NCBI GenBank assembly: GCA_946894095.1 | Contig: OX335644.1 | Location: forward strand, 16,969,595-17,033,594 | Direction: 5' to 3' | Length of the DNA stretch: 64,000 nt | DNA from: Incurvaria masculella | Lineage: Eukaryota > Arthropoda > Insecta > Lepidoptera > Incurvariidae | In this document: positions 44,236-54,999 of the stretch, in pieces | How positions within the stretch are numbered: position 1 is the first letter of the stretch | Layout of the letters: each line of letters opens with the position of its first letter | Made by a program: the position numbers and the translations under genes | The notes under the pieces: generated by a model | Database searches by the model: none | The model's input: the letters and a program-made list of their open reading frames with translations, nothing else | What the model was told of the DNA's origin: nothing

Positions 44236-44329
44236 AAATTCGATAGCCTAATTCTTAAGGAAGGCTTTAAGCTATTGAACATCACGTAACGACCCTTAGG
44301 AGCCGAACAAAAAGAAAAATAGTCAGAGG

Positions 44330-46400
44330 GCGCGGAGCGAAAACGAAATAATAGCGCGACGAGGACCGTGGCGGCGGTGGCCACCCGACGAGGACCGAGT
44401 ATTGCCGAGTCGAGCCGAAGGTACCTACGCGCGAGCGCGCGAAACGGCAAACAGCGTTGCCGATAACCACTCCTCCAATTCCCCAAAAACCTTCTTAGGA
44501 TTCCCGGAATTCAGTAAGAATCCGGAATAGGAACCAAATTTTCATCGAAAATTTCGAATGACCAAAAAAAAGGTCGTGCGGTCGACGCCCGTCCGAACAA
44601 CTTTCGGGAGAAGATGAAATCCAAAGTTGCCCCGATTGCTTTAATGTTCGATATATTTTTCGAATAAGAAAAGAAAAAAAGTTAAATAAAAAGGCCAAAA
44701 AACTAAATTCCCCACGGATTGGCCAATTCCCCGCAAATTTCCCAACGCTTGCATTCCCCACCATTTTCCCCGCAATACCTCAAATTTCCCGTGATACGGG
44801 GAATCGGGGAGCGATCGGCGACGCTGGCGACGAACGTCTCGCCGGCCGCGGTTCCCGCGCCGCCTCAGTCAAGACGCGCAGTGGCGCTCCGTGGTCGTGT
44901 GGTACACGGATTAGTATGAGATTTTTTACGTAAATTCTTTGTATTCTTTCTACCAACCCGCGCGGTATACTAACTTAGCGACAGCCGTTCTTAGCTACAC
45001 GCATTTGTTTGGGATTTTTAGGTTGATTGTTTAAACGCGTATTGTTAGGATATTACGGTTTCAGTTGAATGGTTTCTTAATTTTTGTTTGGTAGATTAGT
45101 AGGTACTAAGCCAAGCGCGGCATTTCGAACTTTCACGGGGGATACGAAAACCATGCCGGCCGGCCAGGTGCTCTTTCACCCCATGTTTCAGACCCCGGGG
45201 GACTTTGGGGGAAATAAATCGGTATGGAGTCGATTCCATAGTTTAGCGACTCTATAAATAAAGGATCAAAAGGATCGGATGGTATTTATTTTTAAGTGTC
45301 GGCTGGGAATGGGTGCATGCGGCGCGGCGGCAGCGCTTACTTTTACTAACTGTACCGAAGTACGGCTTGGTATTTCCCGCAACTTTAGCACTACTTGGCA
45401 TCACGCTAAATCGCCGGAGGTGCGGCCAATAGAATAAAATCCTTGAGAACCAATTACTCGATTTAGACGTGGATTGTATCTACGTCTAGCCTGATTCTAC
45501 TAAAAACTTATAGGCTACATAATATAACGCTTCATTACCAGAAGGAAAAGTAGTGAGTGTTAAAGTCTTATAACTTGCGAACCACTTACCTGATTTATGT
45601 GCGTATTTTGTCAATGTATAGCATCTCTGGGAGCAGTCAGGTTCGAGATGGGTTACTGTTTTCGATGTTGAGGCTGGCTGTGGTGAACTTACCTACGTTA
45701 CACGTTACTTACTAGGTAGGCAATGTAGCAGTGAAAGTGCAGAAAGGTTCTGGCGGCAAATGTTTTTTTTTAAATAGCCACCAAACGTCAACGAAGCTCT
45801 AAATGGGAATTATTGGATGTTTCTCATTACATCGTGCTATTTCGGCTCGAACGATCTTAATTAAATTTGGTACATGGATACATTGTCCTGGACCAGTTTG
45901 ACCCTATTTTGGACCAGTCATGTGGGCTACTTTTTATCCATGAGATAATTTAGCCGACACTAACCCGAGCGGAGCCGGGTACCGCAGCTATTCCGTATAT
46001 TAGTTAAGTTTCGTATTTGTGTGTGTACCCTATCAAATAAATAAACAATAAAAAATCACTAAAAGTGACTAAGCTGCCGCTATACGGAAATGTTTCGATG
46101 TTTCCTTATTGGATGTAAGTAACCACGATTGCGCTATCCAAATCGGATAAAGATTGTAATTGAAAACAAAAAGGATGAACGAGTTAGAAATTTCGCAAAC
46201 GAACAAAACCACTTAGAGTCTTCGGCGACCCGGCTCAAGGTGATATAGGTCGAACACCCGGCGACTGAACGGCGGTGTCGGGCCGACTCCGCCGCTAGTT
46301 TACATGGCAGGTCCTATCGATTCACCCCCCGCCCTCCGCCGTCCGCCCCCGCGGTACCATCGCGCCCCGCGCTCGGGGATTACTGCGAAATCCAATAATT
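44330..46400. promoter_or_regulatory. Region with three CpG-rich patches
   Basis: Patches at about 44330-44480, 44800-44910 and 46250-46400. A SINE-head remnant (GGTTCGAGATGGGTTACTG) is near 45640. Near 44867 a TCAGT initiator-like word is followed by GGTCGTG at +27, one base from the usual DPE position. No exon was identified. Confidence 0.25.
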
Positions 46401-46989
46401 CAATCGGAAGCTACAAACATACAGCGCCGAGGGGAGAACTCTTAACGATGAGCGATTTTTCGGTGACTTTTATTGCGAAACATTCGCAGATCGTCTGCCG
46501 GTTCGGTCGATTCTGAGAATGAGCAAATAAAAGGTTATCGGTAAATTCACTTCTAGGGTCTCTCAATTAGTTATCGAGTTTGCCGAAACGGGTGTATACG
46601 CGATTGAGGGGCTGATTTCCCTTTTTACCCCTCGATGTGTCGTGTCGTACAATTGTTTTGGTTATAAAACCAGTGGTATCAACGCTGTCAACTCGATCTT
46701 CGTGGCTATCAGTGTGTATTCTCTTATACTCTTTCTTTCATACAGACGTATGGTACGGTATGGTAATGAGAAAAAAACCTCGTTATTTTCTCGTTGCATC
46801 AAGCCATCGCGATGTTTCTAGATGGACAAAACATTTATATTGACTATGAATAAAATAATAAATAATAACACTAATTTGAGGACTCAGGGGCATGGGGACT
46901 TGCTTCCCATAGCAGAGATCATGGATCAAATCACCCGCGCCGTTAATGCATAATTTTCATTCTCTTTCTGGATAATGCATTCCATCACG

Positions 46990-47145
46990 GATATGAGCTG
47001 TTCCAGGTTTGAAGTCGATGTAAAAATGTAGGTTCCCCTTCCCCCAGGGGTTGGTACTATCGCATTAGATGAAAGGATGGTCGAAGCGGCAATGATAAAT
47101 TGTACGTGTTTTACATCAAGTTCAATGTACGGCTCATGAAGGGAA
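46990..47145 (+). mobile_element. SINE body fragment
   Basis: GTAGGTTCCCCTTCCCCCAG, GGTTGGTACTATCGCATTAG and GGTCGAAGCGGCAATGATAA follow the 5S-SINE body order. Confidence 0.65.
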
Positions 47146-47819
47146 GGTCTAGGACCTTCCCTTTTCTGAAATTATGAACGGCACAATTTTGCACGCCGAT
47201 TGAGATTTACCCCCGAAACTTGATTTCAATCCAAATGTTTTAATCAATTTCAAATTTATATTTTCTGTAGTTATATTCCGTATATATATTCCGGGAAATT
47301 TCCTTTATGAACCGACATTGAGCTGGATGGAAAACACAGAGAAATAGTGAATCTATAATTCACATCGGTTACGGCCCGCACTCTTAAAATGCACATGCTG
47401 ATCTCGGACAAGAAAGAAAGTGGTAATACTCGATGTTTCCAATTCTTAGAGCCATACAACACACCGCTAGGCTATCGATCATAAATCTTACCGACAAAAC
47501 TGATCAGAGTAATGGCTTTTAAATGATTTTCCCTCTTACGATAAGATGCCTTAATATATATTTATTAGCTAATCTATAGGAAGGGACGTCGCCTCATATA
47601 TAATTACGAGGGAGGATGTCGCTAGCAAATGACTCATCAGCTGGAGTCTGGAGCGTCTGGCGACGCAATATCGTGGGTGCTTGTCGCGTCTGAGCAGTCG
47701 GCAGGGGATGCTTGTTACGTGAGCGGAGTCTAGCCATAAGATAATTACATTCCCAGCACCGGAATCTAGCAAATATAAAAGAAACGGCCTTTTTAAAAAC
47801 ATTTTATCGTTGTTTGATG
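47146..47819. other. Intergenic sequence, no gene recognised
   Basis: Nothing was supported. The long minus-strand frame across 47569-48036 overlaps LINE debris in the other orientation. Confidence 0.4.
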
Positions 47820-48245
47820 AAAGGCAGTGGTAGCCATGGTAATCATGCGTCCTGCGAGATGTTCTTGTAAAGGCGGCCACTGTACAGAAAACATCATAGA
47901 AAAGTATGTGAACTATAGACACGAAATAATTAACGTTACAAGACTTTTGTTCTATTATCTCTACCATGAAGAATGCTCGTCGGAGCTGCATAACATGTCC
48001 TCCCCCCTTTCTACCATCGCTCAACAGGGAATGCACCCATTCACTGCCGACATTCCCAAAATAAGAAACAACCGATCTTCTAGATCCTTTATCTTTTTCT
48101 TTTAATGGACCGCCTGCTCAGATTTCCCCTAAAGTGTTCTGAGGGCCTTTAAACATGGTGTGAAGAAGCACCTGGACGACATGGTTTTCGCAACCCCCGT
48201 TAAAGTTCGAAAGCCGATGGTCGTCGTCGGCCACATCTCTCGTGG
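47820..48245 (+). mobile_element. LINE 3' fragment (jockey-like family)
   Basis: Reads LFYYLYHEECSSELHNMSSP and later FKHGVKKHLDDMVFATPV. It is the same region and family as 9938-10420, with frameshifts and stops between the blocks. Confidence 0.65.
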
Positions 48246-48289
48246 GTTTTTTTTTAAAACAAGATTATCAAAAACATACTGAATCCCAA

Positions 48290-48420
48290 TATCCCTCGCG
48301 ACGATGGGAAACGCGCACACGGGATGACCCGGGGTACGAAGGCATGTCCCTCGTCAGGGATGTTACATATATGGATACGTCGCACATTCCGCAGCTGAAG
48401 CCGGTTCGGCTGCCGAATCG
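48290..48420 (+). pseudogene. Second copy of the nuclease-like LINE domain, frameshifted
   Basis: One frame reads IPRDDGKRAHGMT and the next SLVRDVTYMDTSHIP. They correspond to [13 protein letters not shown] and [15 protein letters not shown] in the 24523-25278 fragment. At least one frameshift separates them, and the key PD has become AH. Confidence 0.55.
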
Positions 48421-48518
48421 GCAGCACCGTAACAATACGGAAAGATAACTGAACAACATTACATGTATTTGTTCTTTTTACCATTGAAACCGTCCGTCGG
48501 CCTGTGGAGTATAAGAGC

Positions 48519-49002
48519 GGTGGACCTTCCCGCTCAACTCCTCCTACAAACGTGGAAAGAAGATCATGCCGATATTTCTTGTCAGAGATCCAAAATGTTG
48601 CTCAAAATAGCTTTATTTGATCAATATTTGATGACCGTTGGCATTATAAACTTGTGTTTGGTTTCTAAGGTCCGAAATTAATTCAACGATAAAATAAAAA
48701 CATTAAAAAGATTAGTCATCAGACATAGCTTGTTTCATGAAGATGTATAATCAATTTGGTTTTTGTTAGATTTTTGATTACAGCGGTCGTGGTTTACTTT
48801 TTGCTATAAGTCGCTTAGAAATTAAATTTTTCGTAAATCGTACGAAATCAAACACTATGCGCATTGTCTGCTATGTGGACATGTTGCATCCTCGTTATCA
48901 CGGAGCCTGCCGTTTTCTTTGAAACAGAGAAGGTCCCAGAGCGCAATAGCACGGTTTTGTACCGTGCCCGCGAATGAGTTAGCCCCGCCGAAAAGGGCCA
49001 CC
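48519..49002 (-). mobile_element. TTAA-type MITE, family A, older copy
   Basis: The right end AAAAGGGCCACC is followed by TTAA (49003-49006). The left end GGTGGACCTTCCCGCTCAAC is diverged and its TTAA is lost. The interior is diverged from the three other copies. Confidence 0.78.
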
Positions 49003-49009
49003 TTAATTG

Positions 49010-49780
49010 TTAGTTGATACAGGCAATCAATTAATAATTTTAATCGTAGATAGAAGAACTGGTGGTTGAAAAACTGAAATCGAGACTGAAACCGTTTGAA
49101 AAGTAAGTATTGCCGCCCAGGCGGCTTTATCTGGCTTTCTGACGCTTATTTTGTTTTCGTTTTAGATTGAATATCAATTATAATGTAGCCCTTGTGTTTA
49201 TGAAGTAATACGTGGTATAAACATGGAGGTAAAGTTAACAGATTTGGATGGCGTGTTTGCATCACATCTACATATCCATAAATGGGTGATTTAGTGAAAC
49301 TGAAACGTTTAACGTTGAATTTAAAATTCAAATCATATTAAATTTATCCGTGCTACTGTGCTTGTCCAAAAACAGACACAATAGTAAATGGTCGTTGATT
49401 CCGTTCCTCAAAAGGAAATAAGGGATACGGATCCATACGTGATTAAGCCCCTAAAAATGAAGCGCATACGTGTGTCGTTCCCTGTTGCGTCTTGTATCAG
49501 TAAATTGAGCGAAGAAGCCACACCACTGCCGATTATTTGCAGCTTACTGCAATTTGTTGAGCAATTGTCTGTTTTGTTCTCTAAGTGGATAAGCGATAGC
49601 ACCTTTTGTAGTAATATTAGACGAGAGTGGAGAGACTTAACAGGTTCGATGTAACGCAAGACGTGGCTATGGGCGGGGGAGGGAGGTTAGAAAGTTTATT
49701 AATTAGGTATTTATTTATCTTCGAGAATAAAATATAAACGACATTGTTTTGCTCTCATTCATCGTCACGATTGCGAGATA
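49010..49780. other. Intergenic sequence, no gene recognised
   Basis: An 88-codon frame at 49388-49654 has no recognised family and a similar-length shadow on the other strand. Confidence 0.4.
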
Positions 49781-49905
49781 TTCCATAATGTGGAATCCAT
49801 GTAAAACTGTAGTTCCCTAAGTAGTAGGGTGAAGCGCGCCTGGGTTGGTACCATGGGATTTGATAAGAAGATGGTCGAAGCGGTAATAAAAAAATCTGAT
49901 TTTTT
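49780..49905 (+). mobile_element. SINE body fragment
   Basis: TGTGGAATCCATG, GGTTGGTACCATGGGATTTG and GATGGTCGAAGCGGTAAT follow the 5S-SINE order. Confidence 0.6.
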
Positions 49906-49989
49906 ATCCAGGCCGTCAGGATTTATGTGGCCGCCGGAACATGTACGATTTTCCGGGGTTGTCGCCGTATGGACATATTGACCATATAA

Positions 49990-51150
49990 TCACATTGTTA
50001 AAAATAAGTATTTTTAATAAACACAAGGTATAAAACTTTATCATTGATTGAGAGTATGAATTAAAGTTTACTCTAATCTACGAGCTATGTGAACTTACTT
50101 ACGACTTGTCCAAATGACGGATTCGCCGACGTTTGTTGTAGAGCTAGAAGACGTTGTAGAGCAAGAACGTTTAAAGCTATAGAGGTTACTTCGAAACATA
50201 AACGAATTACAACACAATACATTGCAATAGATACAACAAAACGAAGAACCATAACACAAAATGCTTTCTCTACGCGCGACAATGACGACAAACAAGAGCG
50301 AGCGAATGTTATGAACCAAAATGGCGCCCTAATTCAAATTCAATTCCGCGCCGCCAACAGGTAGAATCGATAATGCAGGGTCGCCGCGGGGAGCGGGCAG
50401 CGGTGTGTGTGTGGGCGCGGGGGGGGGGGGGAGGTAGCAAGGGGTGACTCGACGTAGGGGTCGGGAGGAACTTACGAGTTTCTAGTATCGACTGGCGATG
50501 CATTTGTTGTCAAAGGGTATTATTGTGACAGCTCTACCGATTCGTGTTATGGGGTCTCACTGATTTTGTTCAAAATGCATAATATTGAATGTATGAATAA
50601 AGGAAAATAACATTACTAAATATACTATTACTATTACTATATACTATTAATAAATACTGCGGAATATTCATAAGCAATTGTAGGAGCATTCGGTAATATG
50701 TTAAGAACTATGAAATACAATCTGAAACAAAAATGAAACTTTAATTGTTCACTATATCACACATTTAAATTTTTAAAAAGTTTAGCCACCATCTCTTGTT
50801 CGTAAAAAATAAAATTTGCCCGACCTTATTTTTCGCCTAACACATTTAAAAGAGCTTATAAAACTATGAAGGTTGTACTCGTAAGTATGATCGACATCGC
50901 CAGTACGCTCTACATAAATTATTAACTGGCCACGTCAAAATGCTGGGCTCGGTCCATGTGTACTGCTGAAAATTGATGTAATAAAGTGATCGGCTAAAAC
51001 GATATACGCGCGCGCTTCAACATAAATTGGACAGTTAATTTGGAGAAAGGTATATAAAATGGTTCACCAATAAATTGCTTTCACATGCCAGAAGGCACAG
51101 ACATTGTAGGAAACGAGCATACATTTATTTTTGTAACCATATCAATTAGA
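49990..51150. other. Intergenic sequence with a CpG-rich patch
   Basis: A GC-rich patch with a G run (about 50420-50435) lies at 50345-50470. No exon was recognised. Confidence 0.35.
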
Positions 51151-51154
51151 TGTG

Positions 51155-51260
51155 TGGTTACAGGACATGGATGGCTAATACCACACCCACCGTCATGATA
51201 TGAACGCAAAACATCGCATTCCCGAAGGAATTAGGAACCTTCCCTTTATGAGCAGGCGTC
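51155..51260 (-). mobile_element. SINE tail fragment
   Basis: ACAGGACATGGATGGCTAAT then ACCACACC, and later GAATTAGGAACCTTCCCTTT, follow the antisense SINE tail. Confidence 0.55.
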
Positions 51261-51779
51261 CCTCAATCACAAGCCGCTCAGTATATTTTGCAAACACAAG
51301 GAACGTGCTTGTCAGTTGCATCTGGTTTGCCAGGCACGCAGTGAAGTTTAAAAATAAAAGACAATGAAACCATATCATTGCCTTTTCCATATAATCTGTT
51401 CCTTGCGTTACACGAAGTTCTCGCCTCCGGGGAGATGAAGTAGGAGCGAAGCAGAAACCGGAAGTCGCCCTCCTGCGGGGTAAGTGTGGACTGTAGTGCT
51501 GACGCGAGCATTGAATGGCTCTAGGCAGTTTTCTGCCGGACAATAGTGCCAGTGGGATTATTTACACGGTCTCAACGGCATCCATTCCGGTGGCGATTGT
51601 TGCGTGTGTCTAATTCAAGCCACGAACTTGCATCTCTTTTGGACTCTGTCGCTAATTATTGTCATTTTAAATATGTTTAGACTCTTATAAAACTAAGAAC
51701 TTGCGGAGTGAAAAAATACAAGTGTGCCCACTGCATTTTTTTCCGTGCACGTCGTAAGAGGCGAATGAGGAATTCGGAG

Positions 51780-51950
51780 TTGTTCGGATTCCACGTTAAA
51801 GAAAGGGGACCTATTCTTGCTAGGAGATAGGCTTTATTGTCGCTGTAGCTTCCATGTAGCTGTGCATTAACATTATAAGGAGTTCCCGTGAAGCGTGCCG
51901 GGAAAATATCGTGATAATACGCTGTTCGTGTCCAGTTAGACTAAATATAA
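51780..51950 (+). mobile_element. Diverged SINE body
   Basis: CGGATTCCACGTTAAAG, AAGGGGACCTATTCTTGCTA and CATGTAGCTGTGCATTA follow the order of the SINE body. The head is missing. Confidence 0.5.
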
Positions 51951-52271
51951 ACCTCCATTACTTTCCTTAAAATATGCTGAAAAAAAAGCATGCCCAGTAA
52001 AAGCTCCACAGGAGTCGCCGTGAATACGCCTAATTTATAAAACTCAACTCTATCTTTAATATTTGCGTTTGCATACATTAATTAAAGTTTGGAAGTGACG
52101 GCGTCTTGTTCTGGAATTCAGACAGCTAATTTTACAAGTTTTTATTAAATTATATGGTTTCTGGGAGTTATAAGTGGTATCCAATATAATGTTTGTAGTT
52201 TCATAGCGACAGTCTGTAATTGTCATTAAATACGTTTCAATACTTTCCATTTTAAGAGTATGGAACTCAGA

Positions 52272-52570
52272 TCAAAAAGAAAGGATATGTGCCATCTAGC
52301 GCACTTGCTATGAGACCCGCTCTCTGCAATTTTCGTCTGCCAACTAAACTTAAAGGTGCACACTTATGCAGACATAATCGCAGACATATTAGAGGGTTTG
52401 TGTGGGGGGAACTGATTCGGCGAACGCATTTCTGGAGCACATTCGCGCGCTGTACTGTCAACTGTTTGGCAATTGACGCGCGGCCGGCTTCCCATACGAT
52501 TATATGTACACTTTGTTCATAAGGTGGAGTCGCGATAATGGCCATATACTACTTCTCCTTTTTTTTCTCG
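52272..52570 (+). repeat. Unnamed interspersed repeat (family U), ~300 bp
   Basis: Collinear with 39718-40003; see that entry for the shared blocks. The 733-852 segment is an antisense piece of the same family. Confidence 0.65.
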
Positions 52571-52689
52571 TGTGGGTTGAAAGGAATCGAGAAATGCGTC
52601 ACTTCCTGATCTGAAATAACGGCAGACTTACAGAATTTCATTTTCAAATTTACATTGAGCTCCCAACACCAAAAAATAGCTTTCGCCTA

Positions 52690-52870
52690 GCCTTGTCCTC
52701 TCCAGAGTCGTGCCCTCATCCTGCCGGCCGTGCTGGGCATCGCGTCACGCGTCCTGCGGCTGCACAATGCCCATTGTGGCCGAGAGTTGCCCGGCGCGGC
52801 GCGCGGTGCGGTAACTTATATCGCACTGTCGCAGCCGAGCGCCGCTAACTCGCCCGTTGCAGCTCAACTG
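52690..52870. promoter_or_regulatory. CpG-rich patch, possible promoter
   Basis: Contains CCCGGCGCGGCGCGCGGTGC then TAACTTATATCGCACTGTCG. No coding exon was recognised. Confidence 0.3.
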
Positions 52871-53250
52871 CATTGCGAATTATGATGAATAGAACAGTGT
52901 GCGTCAAAAATCAATGAAATGGGAAAGCCGGAAATGACTCCATTTCCCTGCACGTGTTTCGTAGAGCGCAAGCTTACGATGCGGAAAAAATATATTAAAA
53001 AGATATGGATATCGAATAATATATTATATTAAATATATTATATTGAGATTAAGATTTGGATTGGATATCTGTTTTGAATTGAATATTAATGTAATTTGAT
53101 AAGAGAAGTTATAAATATGAGGCTACTTAATTTCAAGGAATTTCTGGAAATTTGTTGTTTTTTCACGTGAGCGTTTGAGCGTTTGCAAAATATTTATGCA
53201 TGTTATAACTTCATCATTTCTTTTGGAAAGTGAATTTAATTTTTATGTTT

Positions 53251-53985
53251 TACTAGCTGAGGTACCCGGCTACGCTCGGGTGAATGTCATTTAAAACCTG
53301 ATTCCAGATAAGACAGAATAGTTCCCCATACAAACTTTCATCTCCCTTTTAATTTCATTTTTAACGCAAAAGGTAGTCTATGTACTTTCCCAAGGTCCAG
53401 TCTTTCTCGATACTAAATTTATTTTTTTATTTATTTATTTTATATTAGACAGGCAGCCTAGGCTGATGTGTCTAAATCGAGTACATAGTTCATTGATATA
53501 TTAACATATATTTTTTTTTCACTTAATCGGTTTCAGTTCACTTAGTTACTTATTTTAAAAATGTATTTATTTAGATGAGCGTCCAAACGATTTATAAATT
53601 GATTAGTTTTGTTTGCACTTATAATGTCCTCTAGAAGTTGGTTCCAATCGTCAACCACTCTGTTGGTTATGAAGTGCTTCCGTGTGTTCGTTTTGTGTTC
53701 TGTTTTATTCAGTTTTAGAGTGTGGCCACGCAGGTGAATGTTATGATTAAGTGTGAACATTTCCTTCATTGCTTCACAGTTGTATTTCTCAGTAAGCATT
53801 TTATACACTTCTATTAAATCGCCTCGCATCCGTCTTTGGTGCAGGGTTGGTAGTTTTAGGGCCTTCAATCTTTCTTCATAGGGTAAGGTTTTTAGCTGCA
53901 ATTTAATCTGAATTGGCTCAGCGGTTTAGGCGTGAAAACGTAACAGACAGAGTTGCTTTCGCATTTATAATATTCGTATGGTTAT
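53251..53985 (+). repeat. Dispersed repeat interrupted by a LINE fragment
   Basis: The left part 53251-53420 (ACTAGCTGAGGTACCCGGCT) and right part 53901-53985 (GGCTCAGCGGTTTAGGCGTG, GAGTTGCTTTCGCATTTATA) together match the uninterrupted relative at 42531-42795. Confidence 0.65.
53421..53900 (-). mobile_element. CR1/L2-like LINE C-terminal fragment
   Basis: The minus strand encodes MQLKTLPYEERLKALKLPTL then MRGDLIEVYKMLTEKYN, and HFITNRVVDDWNQLLEDII near the end. These are the C-terminal region of CR1/L2-group LINE proteins. The 3' end is a TTTA-type microsatellite at 53421-53445. AATTTA flanks both sides, suggesting a target duplication. Confidence 0.75.
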
Positions 53986-54071
53986 CATTTATTTTGTGAA
54001 GTAGGTTAAAAAAATGTTGTAACTACTCTAGGCGAAAAACACAAAAAAGGAAGTACGTTTACTCGGTCACC

Positions 54072-54227
54072 ATGCCTATAGATTTATTTGAAATAGGTAC
54101 TAAAGAAGTAGCTTTGCGTTCACGAAACAAGTGCGGAGTGCCCAACCTGCTGGTGAAAATGAAATCACTCATTAAAGATGACATTGTTTGTGAAACTTGT
54201 GGCGCGAACTGCAGGTTCCGTTATTAA
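54072..54227 (+). CDS. Possible small ORF with CxxC..C motif
   Basis: An ATG frame of 51 codons encodes MPIDLFEIGTKEVALRSRNK and ends CETCGANCRFRY. The A/G-rich codons and Cys pattern look protein-like, and AATAAA follows the stop within about 12 bases. No family was recognised, no splice acceptor is evident, and an ORF of this length is easily chance. Confidence 0.25.
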   Translation: MPIDLFEIGTKEVALRSRNKCGVPNLLVKMKSLIKDDIVCETCGANCRFRY

Positions 54228-54789
54228 GGGGAATAAATACCTAAATATGAACGTTTTTCTGAAGTCGATTACAGTAAAGCCTTTGGTTGTTAAACATACG
54301 TAAACATACTGAGCTTACAGAACGTACGTTTGCGAAGTCACACATCACCATTTTGTCCAAAACACATGTATAATCATCGAAATAAAAATGTTCCTAAAAG
54401 GACTTTTTTTACCTTTCAAAGGTATTTTTTCTGTTATCTTTCTATTTAGAAGAATGAAATAAATAAGTCTTATAACTTTCAGCCATGACGAGGTATACAT
54501 CCCCCTAGCTGTTAAAAAATCTTTTTTTTGTTGTTGACCAAATCAGACTATTTGTACCTTGCCGAGGGGACGGAGCGCGCGAAAATTAATTCCCGCTGAC
54601 ATGATGGCACTGGCTAGATTCCTCCGCGCGCATTCTTGACTTTACGCTATGGGATATAGGCGCCTTAATCCTTTATTTTCCTCAACAATGATGATCGGTT
54701 GCATTCAAAAGAGTTATATGTTGTTAGTAGTAAATTAATAACGTTATGTTAGACGTAGAGATATAACACAAAAGAAAACGTTTTTTGTA

Positions 54790-54995
54790 AGGGCCTTAAA
54801 TTTATGTTCTTTTTTATTTTAGTAATTGTTTGTAATTTTAGTAATTTGCGTCAAAATAAATACACACTTTGTGAAAATTTCAGCTGCCTACCTACGGTTA
54901 TAGAGATACAGCCCTGTGACAGACGGACGGACGGACGGACAGCGGAGGCTTAGTAATTGGGTTCCGCTGGCACCCTTTGGTTACGGAACCCTAAA
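54790..54995 (+). mobile_element. RTE-type LINE/SINE 3' tail
   Basis: AATTTCAGCTGCCTACC, ACAGCCCTGTGACAGACGG with a GACG run, and GGTTACGGAACCCTAAAA. It is 5'-truncated relative to 11320-11615. Confidence 0.65.
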
Positions 54996-54999
54996 AATA

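Noticed and set aside
51193..51543. Minus-strand frame with a signal-peptide-like start (MEKAMIWFHCLLFLNF)
   Set aside because: The frame runs into a SINE remnant without a convincing donor. The hydrophobic stretch alone is weak evidence.
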